A DNA stretch of 64,000 bases from an uncultured Flavobacteriaceae bacterium (GCA_905182295.1 CAJJAZ010000005.1:207704-271703); one strand, 5' to 3'. Numbered from the stretch's first letter, positions 43,928 through 51,760 are shown. Made by a program: numbers and translations. Notes: generated by a model not told the origin, from the letters alone.

Positions 43928-44521
43928 TTAGTTTCCAACTACTACTTTTGGGTGACGAATAATTTTATCTCCTAATTGAAAACCTTTTTCAATTACATCT
44001 ATAATCTTACCCTTCATTTTCTTATCTGGTGCAGGGATTTGAGTAATTGCATCGTGTATTTCAGAATCAAAAATATCTCCAGCAGATGCTGCCACCTCTT
44101 CTAGACCTTTATTCTTAAGCACCCCTATAAACTTATTCTGAATAAGACTGACACCCTTGTAAAGCTCTGAATCTTCCTCTTTTGACAATTCTTTCATAGC
44201 CCTTTCAAAGTCATCGACCACAGGTAACATAGCGACAATAACCTCCTGATTGGCTGTTTTAAAAAGGTCCATTCTCTCTTTTGAAGTCCTTTTTTTATAA
44301 TTTTCAAACTCAGCAAAGAGTCTTAAAAATTTATCTTGTTCGCTAGCTACTGATTTCTCAAGCTTCTCCATGACTGTTTCTGTACTATCTTCAATAGCAG
44401 CGTCATTAAATTCGCTATCGTTATCTTGCTTAGATCCCTGGCTATTTTCTGGTGAAGTAATCTCAGTATCTTGAACTTCTACTTGATCAGATGCAGCAGC
44501 ATCCATATTCTCTTTACTCAT
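43928..44521 (-). CDS. grpE: Nucleotide exchange factor GrpE
   Basis: GrpE exchanges ADP on DnaK. From ATG 44521 (MSKENMDAAAS) it has 197 residues: a long acidic, disordered N-terminal part rich in Asp, Glu and Ser; a long coiled coil (EKSVASEQDKFLRLFAEFENYKKRTSKERMDLFK); the domain with VVDDFERAMKEL; and the C-terminal beta wing with QIPAPDKKMKGKIIDVIEKGFQLGDKIIRHPKVVVGN, whose HPKVVV is the family hallmark. The ORF runs 14 codons further upstream, but the -7 element at 44549-44556 falls inside that extension. No CIRCE-type repeat precedes it. Confidence 0.96.
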   Translation of the reverse strand: MSKENMDAAASDQVEVQDTEITSPENSQGSKQDNDSEFNDAAIEDSTETVMEKLEKSVASEQDKFLRLFAEFENYKKRTSKERMDLFKTANQEVIVAMLPVVDDFERAMKELSKEEDSELYKGVSLIQNKFIGVLKNKGLEEVAASAGDIFDSEIHDAITQIPAPDKKMKGKIIDVIEKGFQLGDKIIRHPKVVVGN

Positions 44522-44548
44522 GTGATTCAATATTTCTAAATTACTATT

Positions 44549-44556
44549 CAAAAGTA
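44549..44556 (-). promoter_or_regulatory. Promoter -7 element for grpE-dnaJ
   Basis: TACTTTTG on the minus strand, a TAnnTTTG match, with TTTG 21 bp upstream. It ends 27 bp before the chosen grpE start, excluding the longer reading. Confidence 0.55.
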
Positions 44557-44606
44557 CTGCCAAAGCTGTAAAAATGCCAAAATGTCATTCCTTTTATCAC
44601 TTTCAA

Positions 44607-45518
44607 TTACAACAAATCTTTAAGTGCCTGAGGCAAAGAAGGAAAATAAAATTCAAAACCTAAAGTAAACCATTGATCTGCTTGCACTTTTTGACTTTCT
44701 AAGACCAGTTGGGCCATTTCACCAAGAATTAAAGAAATCGCAAAACCGGGCACATTAGGCAATAAAATGGGCTTATTGAGCTGTTTTGCTATAGCGGCTA
44801 CCAATTCCTTTTGGGTTACAGGATTGGGTGCTACACCATTAAAAATACCTTCTGTTTCATTTTTACTTAAAAAAACAAACATTTGAGCAATATCTGCCTT
44901 GTGAATCCATGACTGCCACTGCTTGCCATTTCCAAAAGCAGCACCAATAAAATTCTTAATGGGTGCAACAAATTGGGGTAAGGCACCTTCTTGCTGATCC
45001 AACACCAAGCCTATCCTTAATTGACCCAGCTTTAACCCAAGAGAAACTATGGACTCATTGGCCGCTTCCCAAGCTAAAACAGTCTTTCTTAAAAACGAAT
45101 TGCTTCCATGGTCAGAATACCAATCTGAAGGGTATTCAGTAGAAAAATTTGAAGGGTAATATCCTATGGCAGAAGCGCCTAAAAAATAGGTCAGAGAATG
45201 GCTTTCTAATTGCCTAATCCCTTTAATAAGTGTATTAATACTGTCTAATCTTGAATGTAAAATTTCTGCTTTATTTTTCTCTGTCCATCTCTGGGCAATA
45301 GTACTTCCAGCCAAATTAATGATGTGCGTCACGCCTTGAAAAGCGTTTAAATCTATCAGTCCTTTGGAAGGATTCCACAAAAAACCTTTTTCATTTACTT
45401 TAGAAGACAACTTGACTTTTGAGGTGGTTAAAAAATGTATAGAAATGCCCTCTAAGTGACACTGTTTAATAATTTCTTTCCCTATTAATCCGGTTGCACC
45501 GGTAATCAATATTTTCAT
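44607..45518 (-). CDS. TIGR01777 family epimerase-like protein
   Basis: A 303-residue SDR-type protein of the extended NAD(P)-binding group. The Rossmann loop GATGLIGKEI is at the N-terminus, followed by the family's TIGR01777 landmarks: ITHIINLAGSTIAQRWTEKNKAEI, SRLDSINTLIKGI and GASAIGYY, then LRIGLVLDQQEGALPQF. The usual catalytic YxxxK is not evident, as in this family. Relatives include E. coli YfcH and human SDR39U1; the substrate is unknown. No obvious operon partner: grpE starts 86 bp downstream and the methyltransferase gene is 32 bp upstream. Confidence 0.92.
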   Translation of the reverse strand: MKILITGATGLIGKEIIKQCHLEGISIHFLTTSKVKLSSKVNEKGFLWNPSKGLIDLNAFQGVTHIINLAGSTIAQRWTEKNKAEILHSRLDSINTLIKGIRQLESHSLTYFLGASAIGYYPSNFSTEYPSDWYSDHGSNSFLRKTVLAWEAANESIVSLGLKLGQLRIGLVLDQQEGALPQFVAPIKNFIGAAFGNGKQWQSWIHKADIAQMFVFLSKNETEGIFNGVAPNPVTQKELVAAIAKQLNKPILLPNVPGFAISLILGEMAQLVLESQKVQADQWFTLGFEFYFPSLPQALKDLL

Positions 45519-45550
45519 GATAATAATTATTAAAAAGAAGGGGTTAAAAT

Positions 45551-46252
45551 TTAAATTTGAGTGTTTAATTTAGGTTTAGTTGCCCTGAGCATTTCACGTT
45601 TACCTGGAGGTCCTTCTAAACGTTCCACTAAAAACCCCACACTGATCATAGCCCTTCTTACACTTCCTTTGGCTGCATAGGTCACTAAAACGCCACCTGG
45701 ACGCAGTGCTTTATACATTTTTAAAAAAATGAATTCAGACCATAATTCAGGTTGCACCCTAAAACCAAAGGCGTCAAAATAGATGAGTTCATACGCACTG
45801 GAATCATTCATATCTTGAAACTTTTTTTTAAGCTTCACTAAATTAAAAAAAGAAGCAATTTTCACGGGGACGTTCCATGGACTTTTATGCATTAAGTCAA
45901 AAGCTTCCTGGCCAAAGTCAGCATCCTTCAAAGACGTAACATATTCCATAGATATAGCTTCTTCAAAGCTTACTGGGTAAGCTTCTATCCCATAATAATC
46001 AATAGAAAGCCCTTTATCCTGAGCTTCTAAAAAAGTGATATAAGCATTTAATCCCGTACCAAAGCCAATTTCAAGTATAGAAATAGCCTTATTTTCAAAA
46101 AGGCCTAAGCCATGTTTTATAAAAACGTGATAAGCTTCCTGAATGGCACCATGCATGGAGTGATACTGCTCCTGCCATTCTTCTATTTGCAGGGTTTTAG
46201 AACCGTCCGCGGTAGTTACAATTTTTCTTTTCACCCCATAAAGATATGCCAA
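45551..46252 (-). CDS. mnmD: tRNA 5-methylaminomethyl-2-thiouridine methyltransferase-like protein (MnmD)
   Basis: A 233-residue stand-alone methyltransferase of the DUF752/MnmD family, which completes the mnm5s2U34 wobble modification. It matches the N-terminal half of E. coli MnmC and lacks the FAD-dependent oxidase half. Visible are the SAM-binding ILEIGFGTGLNAYI near residue 62, the acidic end of strand 2 (YYGIEAYPV), YELIYFDAFGFRVQPELWS near 141, the DAF-x-P-ELW family motif, and GVLVTYAAKGSVRRAM. It probably shares a transcript with the epimerase-like gene 32 bp downstream. Methyl transfer is well supported; tRNA as substrate is by family. Confidence 0.9.
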   Translation of the reverse strand: MAYLYGVKRKIVTTADGSKTLQIEEWQEQYHSMHGAIQEAYHVFIKHGLGLFENKAISILEIGFGTGLNAYITFLEAQDKGLSIDYYGIEAYPVSFEEAISMEYVTSLKDADFGQEAFDLMHKSPWNVPVKIASFFNLVKLKKKFQDMNDSSAYELIYFDAFGFRVQPELWSEFIFLKMYKALRPGGVLVTYAAKGSVRRAMISVGFLVERLEGPPGKREMLRATKPKLNTQI

Positions 46253-46474
46253 GTTTTACTGTTTATAAAGTAAAAACTAGCGAATATAATCTGCTTACAA
46301 CAGAGTTTTAAAAAGGGGCTTCATGAAAATACAAACAAATATTAGCCTGCAATTGTTAAAAAAATGCCATATCCTTATTTGATGAGCAGATTTTAACCAT
46401 TTTGCTAATAATATGAAAATAAAAACGGGCTCAAGGTATTTTTATTTAATTTTATTCTTTTAAATATTTAGCCC

Positions 46475-47542
46475 ATGAGCACAGCAACTGATTCTTTTGA
46501 TATTGAAATTACCAAAACTTCTAGAATTAATGAAGTAGATTTTGAAAACCTTTCTTTCGGAGAAATTTTCGCAGATCACATGCTGGTCTGTGACTTTAAG
46601 AATGGTGCCTGGGAAAGACCTCAAATTAAACCCTATCAAAATATAAGTATTTCACCAAGCGCAAGTGTATTACATTATGGTCAAGCTATTTTTGAGGGAA
46701 TGAAGGCATTCAAAGACCATCATGGTGACGCATGGTTATTCAGGCCTGAAGAAAATTTTAAGCGCTTTAATAAATCCTGTGAAAGATTGGCCATGCCAGC
46801 GATTACAAAAGAATACTTCATGGAAGGACTTCACAAATTATTAGCATTGGACCAAAATTGGATCAAATCTGGCGCAGGAAATTCTTTATACATCAGGCCT
46901 TTTATGATCGCTTCTCAGGCTGGCATTATTGCCTCTCCTGCTAAAGAGTATAAATTTATGGTGATTTGCTCTCCAGCACAGTCGTACTACAGCGGAGAAG
47001 TAAGGGTTAAAATTGCAGAAACATTTAGTAGGGCTGCAAGTGGTGGTTTTGGATACGCCAAAGCTGCAGGAAATTACGCAGGCTCTTTTTATCCGACTCA
47101 ATTAGCACAAGCAGAAGGGTTTCAGCAAGTAGTTTGGACAGACGCCAATACACACCAAAATATAGAGGAAGCTGGAACAATGAATATTTTTATTCGTATT
47201 GGCAATATCTTAATAACAGGACCAACCTCTGACTCAATTTTAGATGGAATCACAAGAAAAAGTTTAATACAATTGGCTAAAGACAATGGGATTAACTTAG
47301 AAGTTAGGCCTATTAAAGTAGCTGAAATTCTTGAAGCACATAAAAACAACCAATTACTAGAAATGTTCGGCGCAGGAACTGCTGCAGTAGTGAGCCCAAT
47401 TTCTGGCTTTGGCTACAAAGGAGAGAAGTATGAAATTACACCACAAGAAGACAGTTACGCCACATTCTTTAAGAAAACACTCAACGACATACAATACAAC
47501 TTATCTCCAGACCCTTATGGCTGGAGGGTTAAAGCGTACTAA
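46475..47542 (+). CDS. ilvE: Branched-chain amino acid aminotransferase
   Basis: IlvE transaminates leucine, isoleucine and valine with 2-oxoglutarate. The 355-residue chain is fold-type IV PLP enzyme: SPSASVLHYGQAIFEGMKAF near residue 67, the catalytic Lys in GFGYAKAAGNYAGSF near 197, EEAGTMNIFI and DGITRKSLIQLA further on. It matches the longer branched-chain group of about 350 residues. It is a single-gene unit ending in a strong terminator. The 222-bp upstream region contains a 19-codon ORF rich in Ile and Leu, which I do not regard as proven attenuation. Confidence 0.96.
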   Translation: MSTATDSFDIEITKTSRINEVDFENLSFGEIFADHMLVCDFKNGAWERPQIKPYQNISISPSASVLHYGQAIFEGMKAFKDHHGDAWLFRPEENFKRFNKSCERLAMPAITKEYFMEGLHKLLALDQNWIKSGAGNSLYIRPFMIASQAGIIASPAKEYKFMVICSPAQSYYSGEVRVKIAETFSRAASGGFGYAKAAGNYAGSFYPTQLAQAEGFQQVVWTDANTHQNIEEAGTMNIFIRIGNILITGPTSDSILDGITRKSLIQLAKDNGINLEVRPIKVAEILEAHKNNQLLEMFGAGTAAVVSPISGFGYKGEKYEITPQEDSYATFFKKTLNDIQYNLSPDPYGWRVKAY

Positions 47543-47546
47543 ATTT

Positions 47547-47575
47547 AAAAGGCTCCCCCAAGGGAGCCTTTTTTT
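47547..47575. terminator. Bidirectional terminator between ilvE and the MazG-like gene
   Basis: Stem AAAAGGCTCCC / GGGAGCCTTTT with loop CCAA, followed by further T's. Perfect pairing. It ends ilvE, and its edge overlaps the stop codon of the convergent MazG-like gene. Confidence 0.92.
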
Positions 47576-47960
47576 ATTCTTCCAAAATAGCCTTGAGATT
47601 GGGCTTAAAATAATTTGGTCCTTTTAGAACTTTTCCATCTTCCCTATATATAGGTGCGCCGTCTTCCCCTAGCTTACTCATATTAGACTTTTGTATTTCG
47701 TTAAAAACAGCCTCAATCTTATCCTGCATTCCATGCTCAATAATGGTCCCACATAATATGTAAAGCATATCTCCCAATGCGTCTGCCACCTCTACTAGAT
47801 CATTGTTCTGCGCCGCTTCTAAATACTCTTTGTTTTCCTCTTCCATTAAAGAAAAGCGCAATTGATTTTTTTGCGCTCCTAAACTGGCTATTGGACTTTT
47901 AGCGTAACCTATTTTAAATGCGGTATGAAAGGCTGCAACCGCCTCTAATTTATCTTTCAT
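47574..47960 (-). CDS. MazG-like NTP pyrophosphohydrolase domain protein
   Basis: A 128-residue all-alpha pyrophosphohydrolase of the MazG/HisE type, which splits NTPs or a phosphoribosyl nucleotide to release PPi. The Mg-binding motif is split as usual: LMEEENKEY (ExxxE) near residue 39 and VEVADALGDMLYI (ExxD) near 57. It has one domain, unlike full MazG. HisE is less likely because the substrate-side sequence and a C-terminal KLGEDGAPIYREDGKVLKGP stretch match the dCTPase/MazG-like flavobacterial proteins better. The stop codon lies in the shared terminator. It is divergent from the small membrane protein gene. Confidence 0.85.
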   Translation of the reverse strand: MKDKLEAVAAFHTAFKIGYAKSPIASLGAQKNQLRFSLMEEENKEYLEAAQNNDLVEVADALGDMLYILCGTIIEHGMQDKIEAVFNEIQKSNMSKLGEDGAPIYREDGKVLKGPNYFKPNLKAILEE

Positions 47961-48012
47961 AGTATTTATGTTATGTACATTAAAACGTCAAAAAGGTTTG
48001 CGTAATTTAATG

Positions 48013-48020
48013 TAGCTTTG
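48013..48020 (+). promoter_or_regulatory. Promoter -7 element for the small membrane protein/crcB pair
   Basis: TAGCTTTG, exact TAnnTTTG, 16 bp before the ATG at 48036. It overlaps the TTG at 48018 that could extend the ORF, excluding that start. Confidence 0.55.
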
Positions 48021-48035
48021 TGTAAAAATAGGAAT

Positions 48036-48224
48036 ATGTTTAGTAAAGGACAAATGGTGTTCGCAGTGCTTTTTGCAATTTCTTTTGTTGTTGCCATTGT
48101 AATGGCTTTCAAAAAAGAACGCGCCCAACACAAAAAAAATTTCAAAGGGGTTTTAAAATTACTCCTAGGTTTTATCCTTTTTATTGTACTCCTCTTTGTT
48201 TTGAAAACATATTTAAAGTCTTAA
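48036..48224 (+). CDS. Small two-helix membrane protein of unknown function
   Basis: A 62-residue protein from ATG 48036 (MFSKGQMVFAVLFAISF). Two transmembrane segments are plain (VFAVLFAISFVVAIVMAF and LLGFILFIVLLFVLKTYL) around a basic loop with KKERAQHKKNFKG. Similar proteins occur across Flavobacteriaceae under hypothetical. It is 2 bp ahead of crcB, so it could be a helper of the fluoride channel; this is inference from position only. Confidence 0.7.
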   Translation: MFSKGQMVFAVLFAISFVVAIVMAFKKERAQHKKNFKGVLKLLLGFILFIVLLFVLKTYLKS

Positions 48225-48226
48225 AT

Positions 48227-48610
48227 ATGGAGCAGCTAAAAACCATGACTGCATTATTTATAGGTGGGGGCTTTGGCACCCTGCTAAGATATGGGTTGAG
48301 TAAAATAGGCAATCCCTGGAGCGATCACTTTTTCTGGGGTACCTTTAGTGTAAACATTATAGGTTGCTTACTATTAGGTCTTATTATTGGCTTAAGTTAT
48401 AAAAACCCAGCTTTGGCAAGTGCTCCCCTATATTCATTTTTAGCCATAGGGTTTTGTGGTGGGTTTACCACCTTTTCTACATTTGCATTCGAAAATCAAG
48501 CTTTTCTTAAAAATGGACAAATACTAGAATTTAGTCTCTACACCCTTTCCAGTATCATTATAGGCATACTAGCCATTTCGCTTGGTCTATACACAGCAAA
48601 AGCAATCTAA
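48227..48610 (+). CDS. crcB: Fluoride exporter CrcB/Fluc
   Basis: A 127-residue four-helix membrane protein that exports fluoride as a dual-topology dimer. Family marks are IGGGFGTLLRYGLS near the start, GTFSVNIIGCLLLGLIIGL with the conserved Asn, and the Phe-box/Thr track GFCGGFTTFSTFAFE. One gene is present, as expected for the symmetric dimer. It follows a small membrane protein gene by 2 bp. I find no fluoride riboswitch upstream of the pair. Confidence 0.95.
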   Translation: MEQLKTMTALFIGGGFGTLLRYGLSKIGNPWSDHFFWGTFSVNIIGCLLLGLIIGLSYKNPALASAPLYSFLAIGFCGGFTTFSTFAFENQAFLKNGQILEFSLYTLSSIIIGILAISLGLYTAKAI

Positions 48611-48623
48611 TTAGAGTAGTTGT

Positions 48624-48808
48624 CATCTTTATTAATAGAGCTCACTTTATTTATTTACAGCACTTTATTTAAGGTGCCTCCCATTTTTGATATATCGTAC
48701 TTTATTTAAAGTATCTCCACATTTTTAACGTCTCCAACTAAATTTAAAGCATCTAGGTTTTTAATAGATCGCACTTTATTTTGGGTACCCCCCCTTTTTT
48801 TTCATTCA
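48624..48808. repeat. Degenerate tandem repeat, five units of 37 bp
   Basis: Consecutive 37-bp units start at 48624, 48661, 48698, 48735 and 48772. Shared core ACTTTATTTAAAGT, then (A)TCTCC, then a T run and AATAGATCG-like end. Identity between units is partial, highest between the second and third. The unit length is not a multiple of three. On the minus strand the units read as NKVRSIKN-like peptides broken by +1 shifts, so decay of a coding repeat is possible. It does not have CRISPR spacers. Confidence 0.65.
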
Positions 48809-48826
48809 CACACTCAATTTTAATGT

Positions 48827-48857
48827 CCTAAAAAAATGATACCCTCATTTTTTTAGG
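48827..48857 (+). terminator. Hairpin after crcB, with an alternative pairing
   Basis: Arms CCTAAAAAAATGA and TCATTTTTTTAGG (13 bp, perfect) with loop TACCC. The same region can instead pair ATACCCT with AGGGTAT (48839-48861). The first form resembles a terminator with its U run inside the stem. It is 217 bp past crcB, so its target gene is uncertain. Confidence 0.5.
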
Positions 48858-48889
48858 GTATATTTTATTTATATTATAATAATTCACCC

Positions 48890-48916
48890 AATACCCCCTA
48901 AAAATTAGGGGGTATT
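48890..48916. promoter_or_regulatory. CCCCTA...TAGGGG palindrome, operator candidate for P-II/amtB
   Basis: Perfect 12-bp arms AATACCCCCTAA / TTAGGGGGTATT around AAA. Centre at 48903, 26 bp before the first base of a one-mismatch -7 (TATGTTTA, 48929-48936), so it covers the -33 region. A similar element occurs between the glutamine synthetase genes. The P-II ATG is 53 bp past its end. Confidence 0.65.
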
Positions 48917-48968
48917 ATTATAAAATAATATGTTTACAAAGTATTAACCCATAAATAACAGACCCATT

Positions 48969-49307
48969 ATGAAAAAAGTGGAAGCCATTATTAGAAAATC
49001 AAAATTTGACGACGTCAAAAAAGCCCTACACGCCATAGAGGTCAACTTCTTTAGCTACTGGGATGTCACCGGAGTAGGAAATGAAAAGCAAGGACATGTA
49101 TACAGAGGGATTAGCTACAGTACTTCTGACATTCAAAGAAGAATACTTTCCATAGTAATCTCTGATGAATTTTTAGAGCCTACAATAAATGCCATTTTAG
49201 AAGCCGCCAGTACAGGAAATGTAGGAGACGGTAAAATTTTTGTTTCTGATGTACAAGATGCATATAGAATTAGGACAAGAGAAAATGGAAAAGCAGGTAT
49301 AAACTAA
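48969..49307 (+). CDS. P-II family nitrogen regulatory protein
   Basis: A 112-residue trimeric signal protein of the GlnB/GlnK family, which senses ATP/ADP and 2-oxoglutarate and gates AmtB. The start MKKVEAIIRKSKFDDVKKAL is canonical. The T-loop carries VYRGISYSTSDIQRR with Tyr50 in the place of the uridylylated Tyr51. The B-loop TGNVGDGKIFV near residue 82 binds nucleotide phosphates, and IRTRENG completes the C-terminal site. Position 27 bp before amtB makes it GlnK-like. The T-loop sequence differs from proteobacterial YRGAEY, so modification by uridylylation is not assured. Confidence 0.95.
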   Translation: MKKVEAIIRKSKFDDVKKALHAIEVNFFSYWDVTGVGNEKQGHVYRGISYSTSDIQRRILSIVISDEFLEPTINAILEAASTGNVGDGKIFVSDVQDAYRIRTRENGKAGIN

Positions 49308-49334
49308 TACAGATTACTCAAAAAGAATATAAAG

Positions 49335-50579
49335 ATGGAAACAGCAATATTTACAGCAAACAACGTATGGATGATGGTATGTACCGCTTTGGTATTTTTC
49401 ATGCATCTAGGATTCTCTTTTTTAGAGATAGGATTGACCAGACAAAAAAACACAATCAATATTTTATTTAAGAATGTATTCATTATTTGTACTGGATTAT
49501 TACTTTATTATATAGGCGGGTTCAACCTAATGTATCCTGGAGATTTCAATGGATACCTTGGGTTTTCCGGGTTTGGGATACCACTACCTGAAAATGGTCT
49601 AACCCCTGATTACGCCTCTGGCGGATACACCTACTGGACCGATTTCCTTTTCCAAGGAATGTTTGCGGCAACTGCAGCAACGATAGTTTCAGGTGCAGTA
49701 GCAGAACGTATTAAGCTGGGTGGCTTTATGATCTTTACCCTAATATACGTAGGCCTTGTATATCCTATCGTTGGATCTTGGCAATGGGGTGGTGGATTTT
49801 TAAGCACCATAGGTGGCGAAAATGGTGGGTTTCACGACTTTGCCGGATCTACACTAGTACACTCTGTTGGTGGTTGGGCTGCATTAATAGCCATATACCT
49901 TCTAGGCCCTAGAATTGGTAAATTTTCTGAAAGTGGAAAAGCGCAAGCCATACCAGGACACAACATTCCTTTAGCAGCAGCTGGAGTACTTATCTTGTGG
50001 TTGGGTTGGTTTGGATTTAACGGTGGATCTGTTTTATCTGCGGACCCAGCAGGAACTTCTTTAGTGCTTGTAACCACATCTTTAGCAGCAGCAGCGGGTG
50101 GAATTGGCGCATTTGTCCTTTCCACAATCTTATACAAAAATTATGACCTTACCATGTTCCTTAACGGAATTCTAGGAGGCTTAGTAGGTATTACCGCAGG
50201 AGCAGATCTAATGTCTCCAAACGAATCTGTTGTGATTGGATTATTGGCAGGAGCACTGATCGTTTTAGCAGTAGCGTTTATAGATAAAATTAAACTAGAC
50301 GACCCTGTAGGAGCAGTAGCGGTACACCTAATATGTGGTATTTTCGGAACACTTGCTGTTGGAGTATTTGGTGCAAAAGCAGGAATGGATCAATTCCTTT
50401 ACCAACTAGCAGGCGTAGGAGCCACAGCTACCTTCTGTAGTATATCTGCATTTATCATCCTTTTCACTATCAAGAAAACAGGAGGAATAAGGGTATCTAA
50501 AGAAGAAGAATTAGAAGGCTTAGACCTTCACGAGCACGGCATGGACGCTTATGCTGATTTTAGATTGAACCAACACTAA
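49335..50579 (+). CDS. amtB: Ammonium transporter
   Basis: A 414-residue Amt/Rh channel with eleven predicted membrane helices. The twin pore histidines lie in TLVHSVGGWAAL near residue 176 and VAVHLICGIFG near 334. The family region DFAGSTLVHS and the Phe gate area are intact. Its N-terminal helix (NVWMMVCTALVFFMHLGFSFLEIGL) has no long cleavable signal peptide. It conducts NH4+/NH3 into the cell and is blocked by P-II when nitrogen is plentiful; the P-II gene is 27 bp upstream and a porin gene follows. A strong hairpin just after its stop separates it from the porin. Confidence 0.97.
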   Translation: METAIFTANNVWMMVCTALVFFMHLGFSFLEIGLTRQKNTINILFKNVFIICTGLLLYYIGGFNLMYPGDFNGYLGFSGFGIPLPENGLTPDYASGGYTYWTDFLFQGMFAATAATIVSGAVAERIKLGGFMIFTLIYVGLVYPIVGSWQWGGGFLSTIGGENGGFHDFAGSTLVHSVGGWAALIAIYLLGPRIGKFSESGKAQAIPGHNIPLAAAGVLILWLGWFGFNGGSVLSADPAGTSLVLVTTSLAAAAGGIGAFVLSTILYKNYDLTMFLNGILGGLVGITAGADLMSPNESVVIGLLAGALIVLAVAFIDKIKLDDPVGAVAVHLICGIFGTLAVGVFGAKAGMDQFLYQLAGVGATATFCSISAFIILFTIKKTGGIRVSKEEELEGLDLHEHGMDAYADFRLNQH

Positions 50580-50599
50580 ACAAAACCTATATAAATAGC

Positions 50600-50631
50600 A
50601 ACGGAGCGTTTTGCAGAACGCTCCGTTTGTT
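50600..50631 (+). terminator. Strong hairpin between amtB and the porin gene
   Basis: Perfect 11-bp stem AACGGAGCGTT / AACGCTCCGTT with loop TTGCAG and a following TGTT. It may terminate or attenuate, lowering the porin transcript relative to amtB, or stabilise the amtB mRNA 3' end. Confidence 0.7.
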
Positions 50632-50656
50632 AAAAACCATTTAAAACCAAATTCTC

Positions 50657-51715
50657 ATGATTTTTAAAACTTTTACAAATAACGCAAAAATTTTAATGCT
50701 AAGTGCGGCATTAACGGCAACAACATTAACTTTCGCTCAAGAAACAGAAGAAGACGCAACACCAAAATTTAGCATTAGTGGAACGGTAGATGCTTATTTC
50801 AGGGGAAATTTAAACGCTCCTAATGTAGGAGAAAACACCATGGCACCCGGAAGTTCATTTGCTAATTTACCAGGATTTGCTTTAGGCATGGCCAATGTAG
50901 TGGCAGCTTATGAAGGCGAAAAAGTTGGATTCGTAGCAGACTTAGTCTTTGGACCAAGGGGTACAGATGCTATTTTTAACTCCCCTATGTATTCTGCCAC
51001 TGGAAACATTGTAAACCAATTGTATATGTACTGGAACGTCAGTGATAAGGTTACCTTAACTATGGGTAATTTTAACACCTTTCTAGGCTACGAAGTAATT
51101 TCTCCAGCGGCAAATTTCAACTACAGCACCTCTTACTTATTCTCTTACGGACCTTTTAGTCATACTGGAATAAAAGCAGATTTTGCACTGAGCGAAGACT
51201 TCTCTGCCATGCTAGGAATCTTTAATCCAACAGACCTTACAGAATACAACCCTACTGGTATTTATGCTTTTGGAGCACAGCTGGGTTACAAAGGGCAATT
51301 CCTTAATCTATTGACTGATAGTGGTGCATATGAATTGGATTATACAGGTGGTTTTTCTATCACAGATAGTTTTTACTTAGGACTCAACGGAGCTATATAT
51401 GACAATGACGGAGTTGGTTTCTCTGGAGTAGCACTTTATCCGCAGCTAACCACTTCTGATACTTTTGCCATTGGTTTAAGAGGAGAATACTTTGTAGAAA
51501 GTGGCGCCTATGGAGCCATTGACCAAACAGATAGTGGTGTGGAAGATTCTAGTGTGTTTGCCTTAACCCTTACAGGAAGTGCGTCAATAGGAAATCTTAT
51601 TTTAAAACCAGAAATTAGAATAGACAATGGTTCTGATGAAAGTTTTTTAGATACAAAATTTGCCCCGCAAAAGAGCCTTTCTTCTTTTGTACTAGCAGCA
51701 GTATATGCCTTTTAA
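50657..51715 (+). CDS. Outer-membrane beta-barrel porin
   Basis: A 352-residue exported protein with a signal peptide (ILMLSAALTATTLTFA, cut before QETEED). The rest alternates short hydrophobic strands and turns typical of an outer-membrane barrel (KFSISGTVDAYFRGNL, GFVADLVFGPRGTD, VTLTMGNFNTFLGYEVISPAANFNYSTSYLFSYGPFSHTG) and ends in a Phe after aromatic-rich strand SSFVLAAVYAF. It resembles the porin-like proteins (BBP2 type) placed next to amtB in many flavobacteria. It could let ammonium or other small solutes cross the outer membrane; this role is inferred from position. It is followed by a bidirectional terminator. Confidence 0.85.
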   Translation: MIFKTFTNNAKILMLSAALTATTLTFAQETEEDATPKFSISGTVDAYFRGNLNAPNVGENTMAPGSSFANLPGFALGMANVVAAYEGEKVGFVADLVFGPRGTDAIFNSPMYSATGNIVNQLYMYWNVSDKVTLTMGNFNTFLGYEVISPAANFNYSTSYLFSYGPFSHTGIKADFALSEDFSAMLGIFNPTDLTEYNPTGIYAFGAQLGYKGQFLNLLTDSGAYELDYTGGFSITDSFYLGLNGAIYDNDGVGFSGVALYPQLTTSDTFAIGLRGEYFVESGAYGAIDQTDSGVEDSSVFALTLTGSASIGNLILKPEIRIDNGSDESFLDTKFAPQKSLSSFVLAAVYAF

Positions 51716-51760
51716 TTCCCTGTAGCATTACGGGATAGGTATTAGTTAAGTTTAGTTTAA

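Larger units (their letters stand above)
48611..48968. other. 358-bp intergenic region between crcB and the P-II gene
   Basis: No gene is seen. It holds, in order, a degenerate 37-bp tandem repeat (48624-48808), a 13-bp-stem hairpin (48827-48857) and a 12-bp-arm palindrome (48890-48916), then a weak -7 (48929-48936). It is very AT-rich, with C runs at 48789-48795 and within the palindrome. Confidence 0.8.

Noticed and set aside
44522..44606. CIRCE operator before grpE
   Set aside because: No TTAGCACTC-N9-GAGTGCTAA or close variant found.
46323..46382. Leader peptide for ilvE (19 codons, eight of them Ile or Leu)
   Set aside because: AT-rich DNA yields Ile and Leu by chance; no terminator-like hairpin with U run lies between it and ilvE, so attenuation is not supported.
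47961..48035. Fluoride riboswitch before the crcB pair
   Set aside because: The leader after the -7 element is only about 10 bases, too short for the motif, and nothing resembling it is in the 75 bp upstream.
48624..48808. CRISPR array
   Set aside because: The 37-bp units follow each other directly, without spacers, and the units themselves are degenerate. No cas gene is near.
48880..48968. Sigma-54 (GG-N10-GC) promoters for P-II/amtB and glnA
   Set aside because: No TGGC-N7-TTGC-like sequence at either locus. Degenerate primary-sigma -7 elements fit better.
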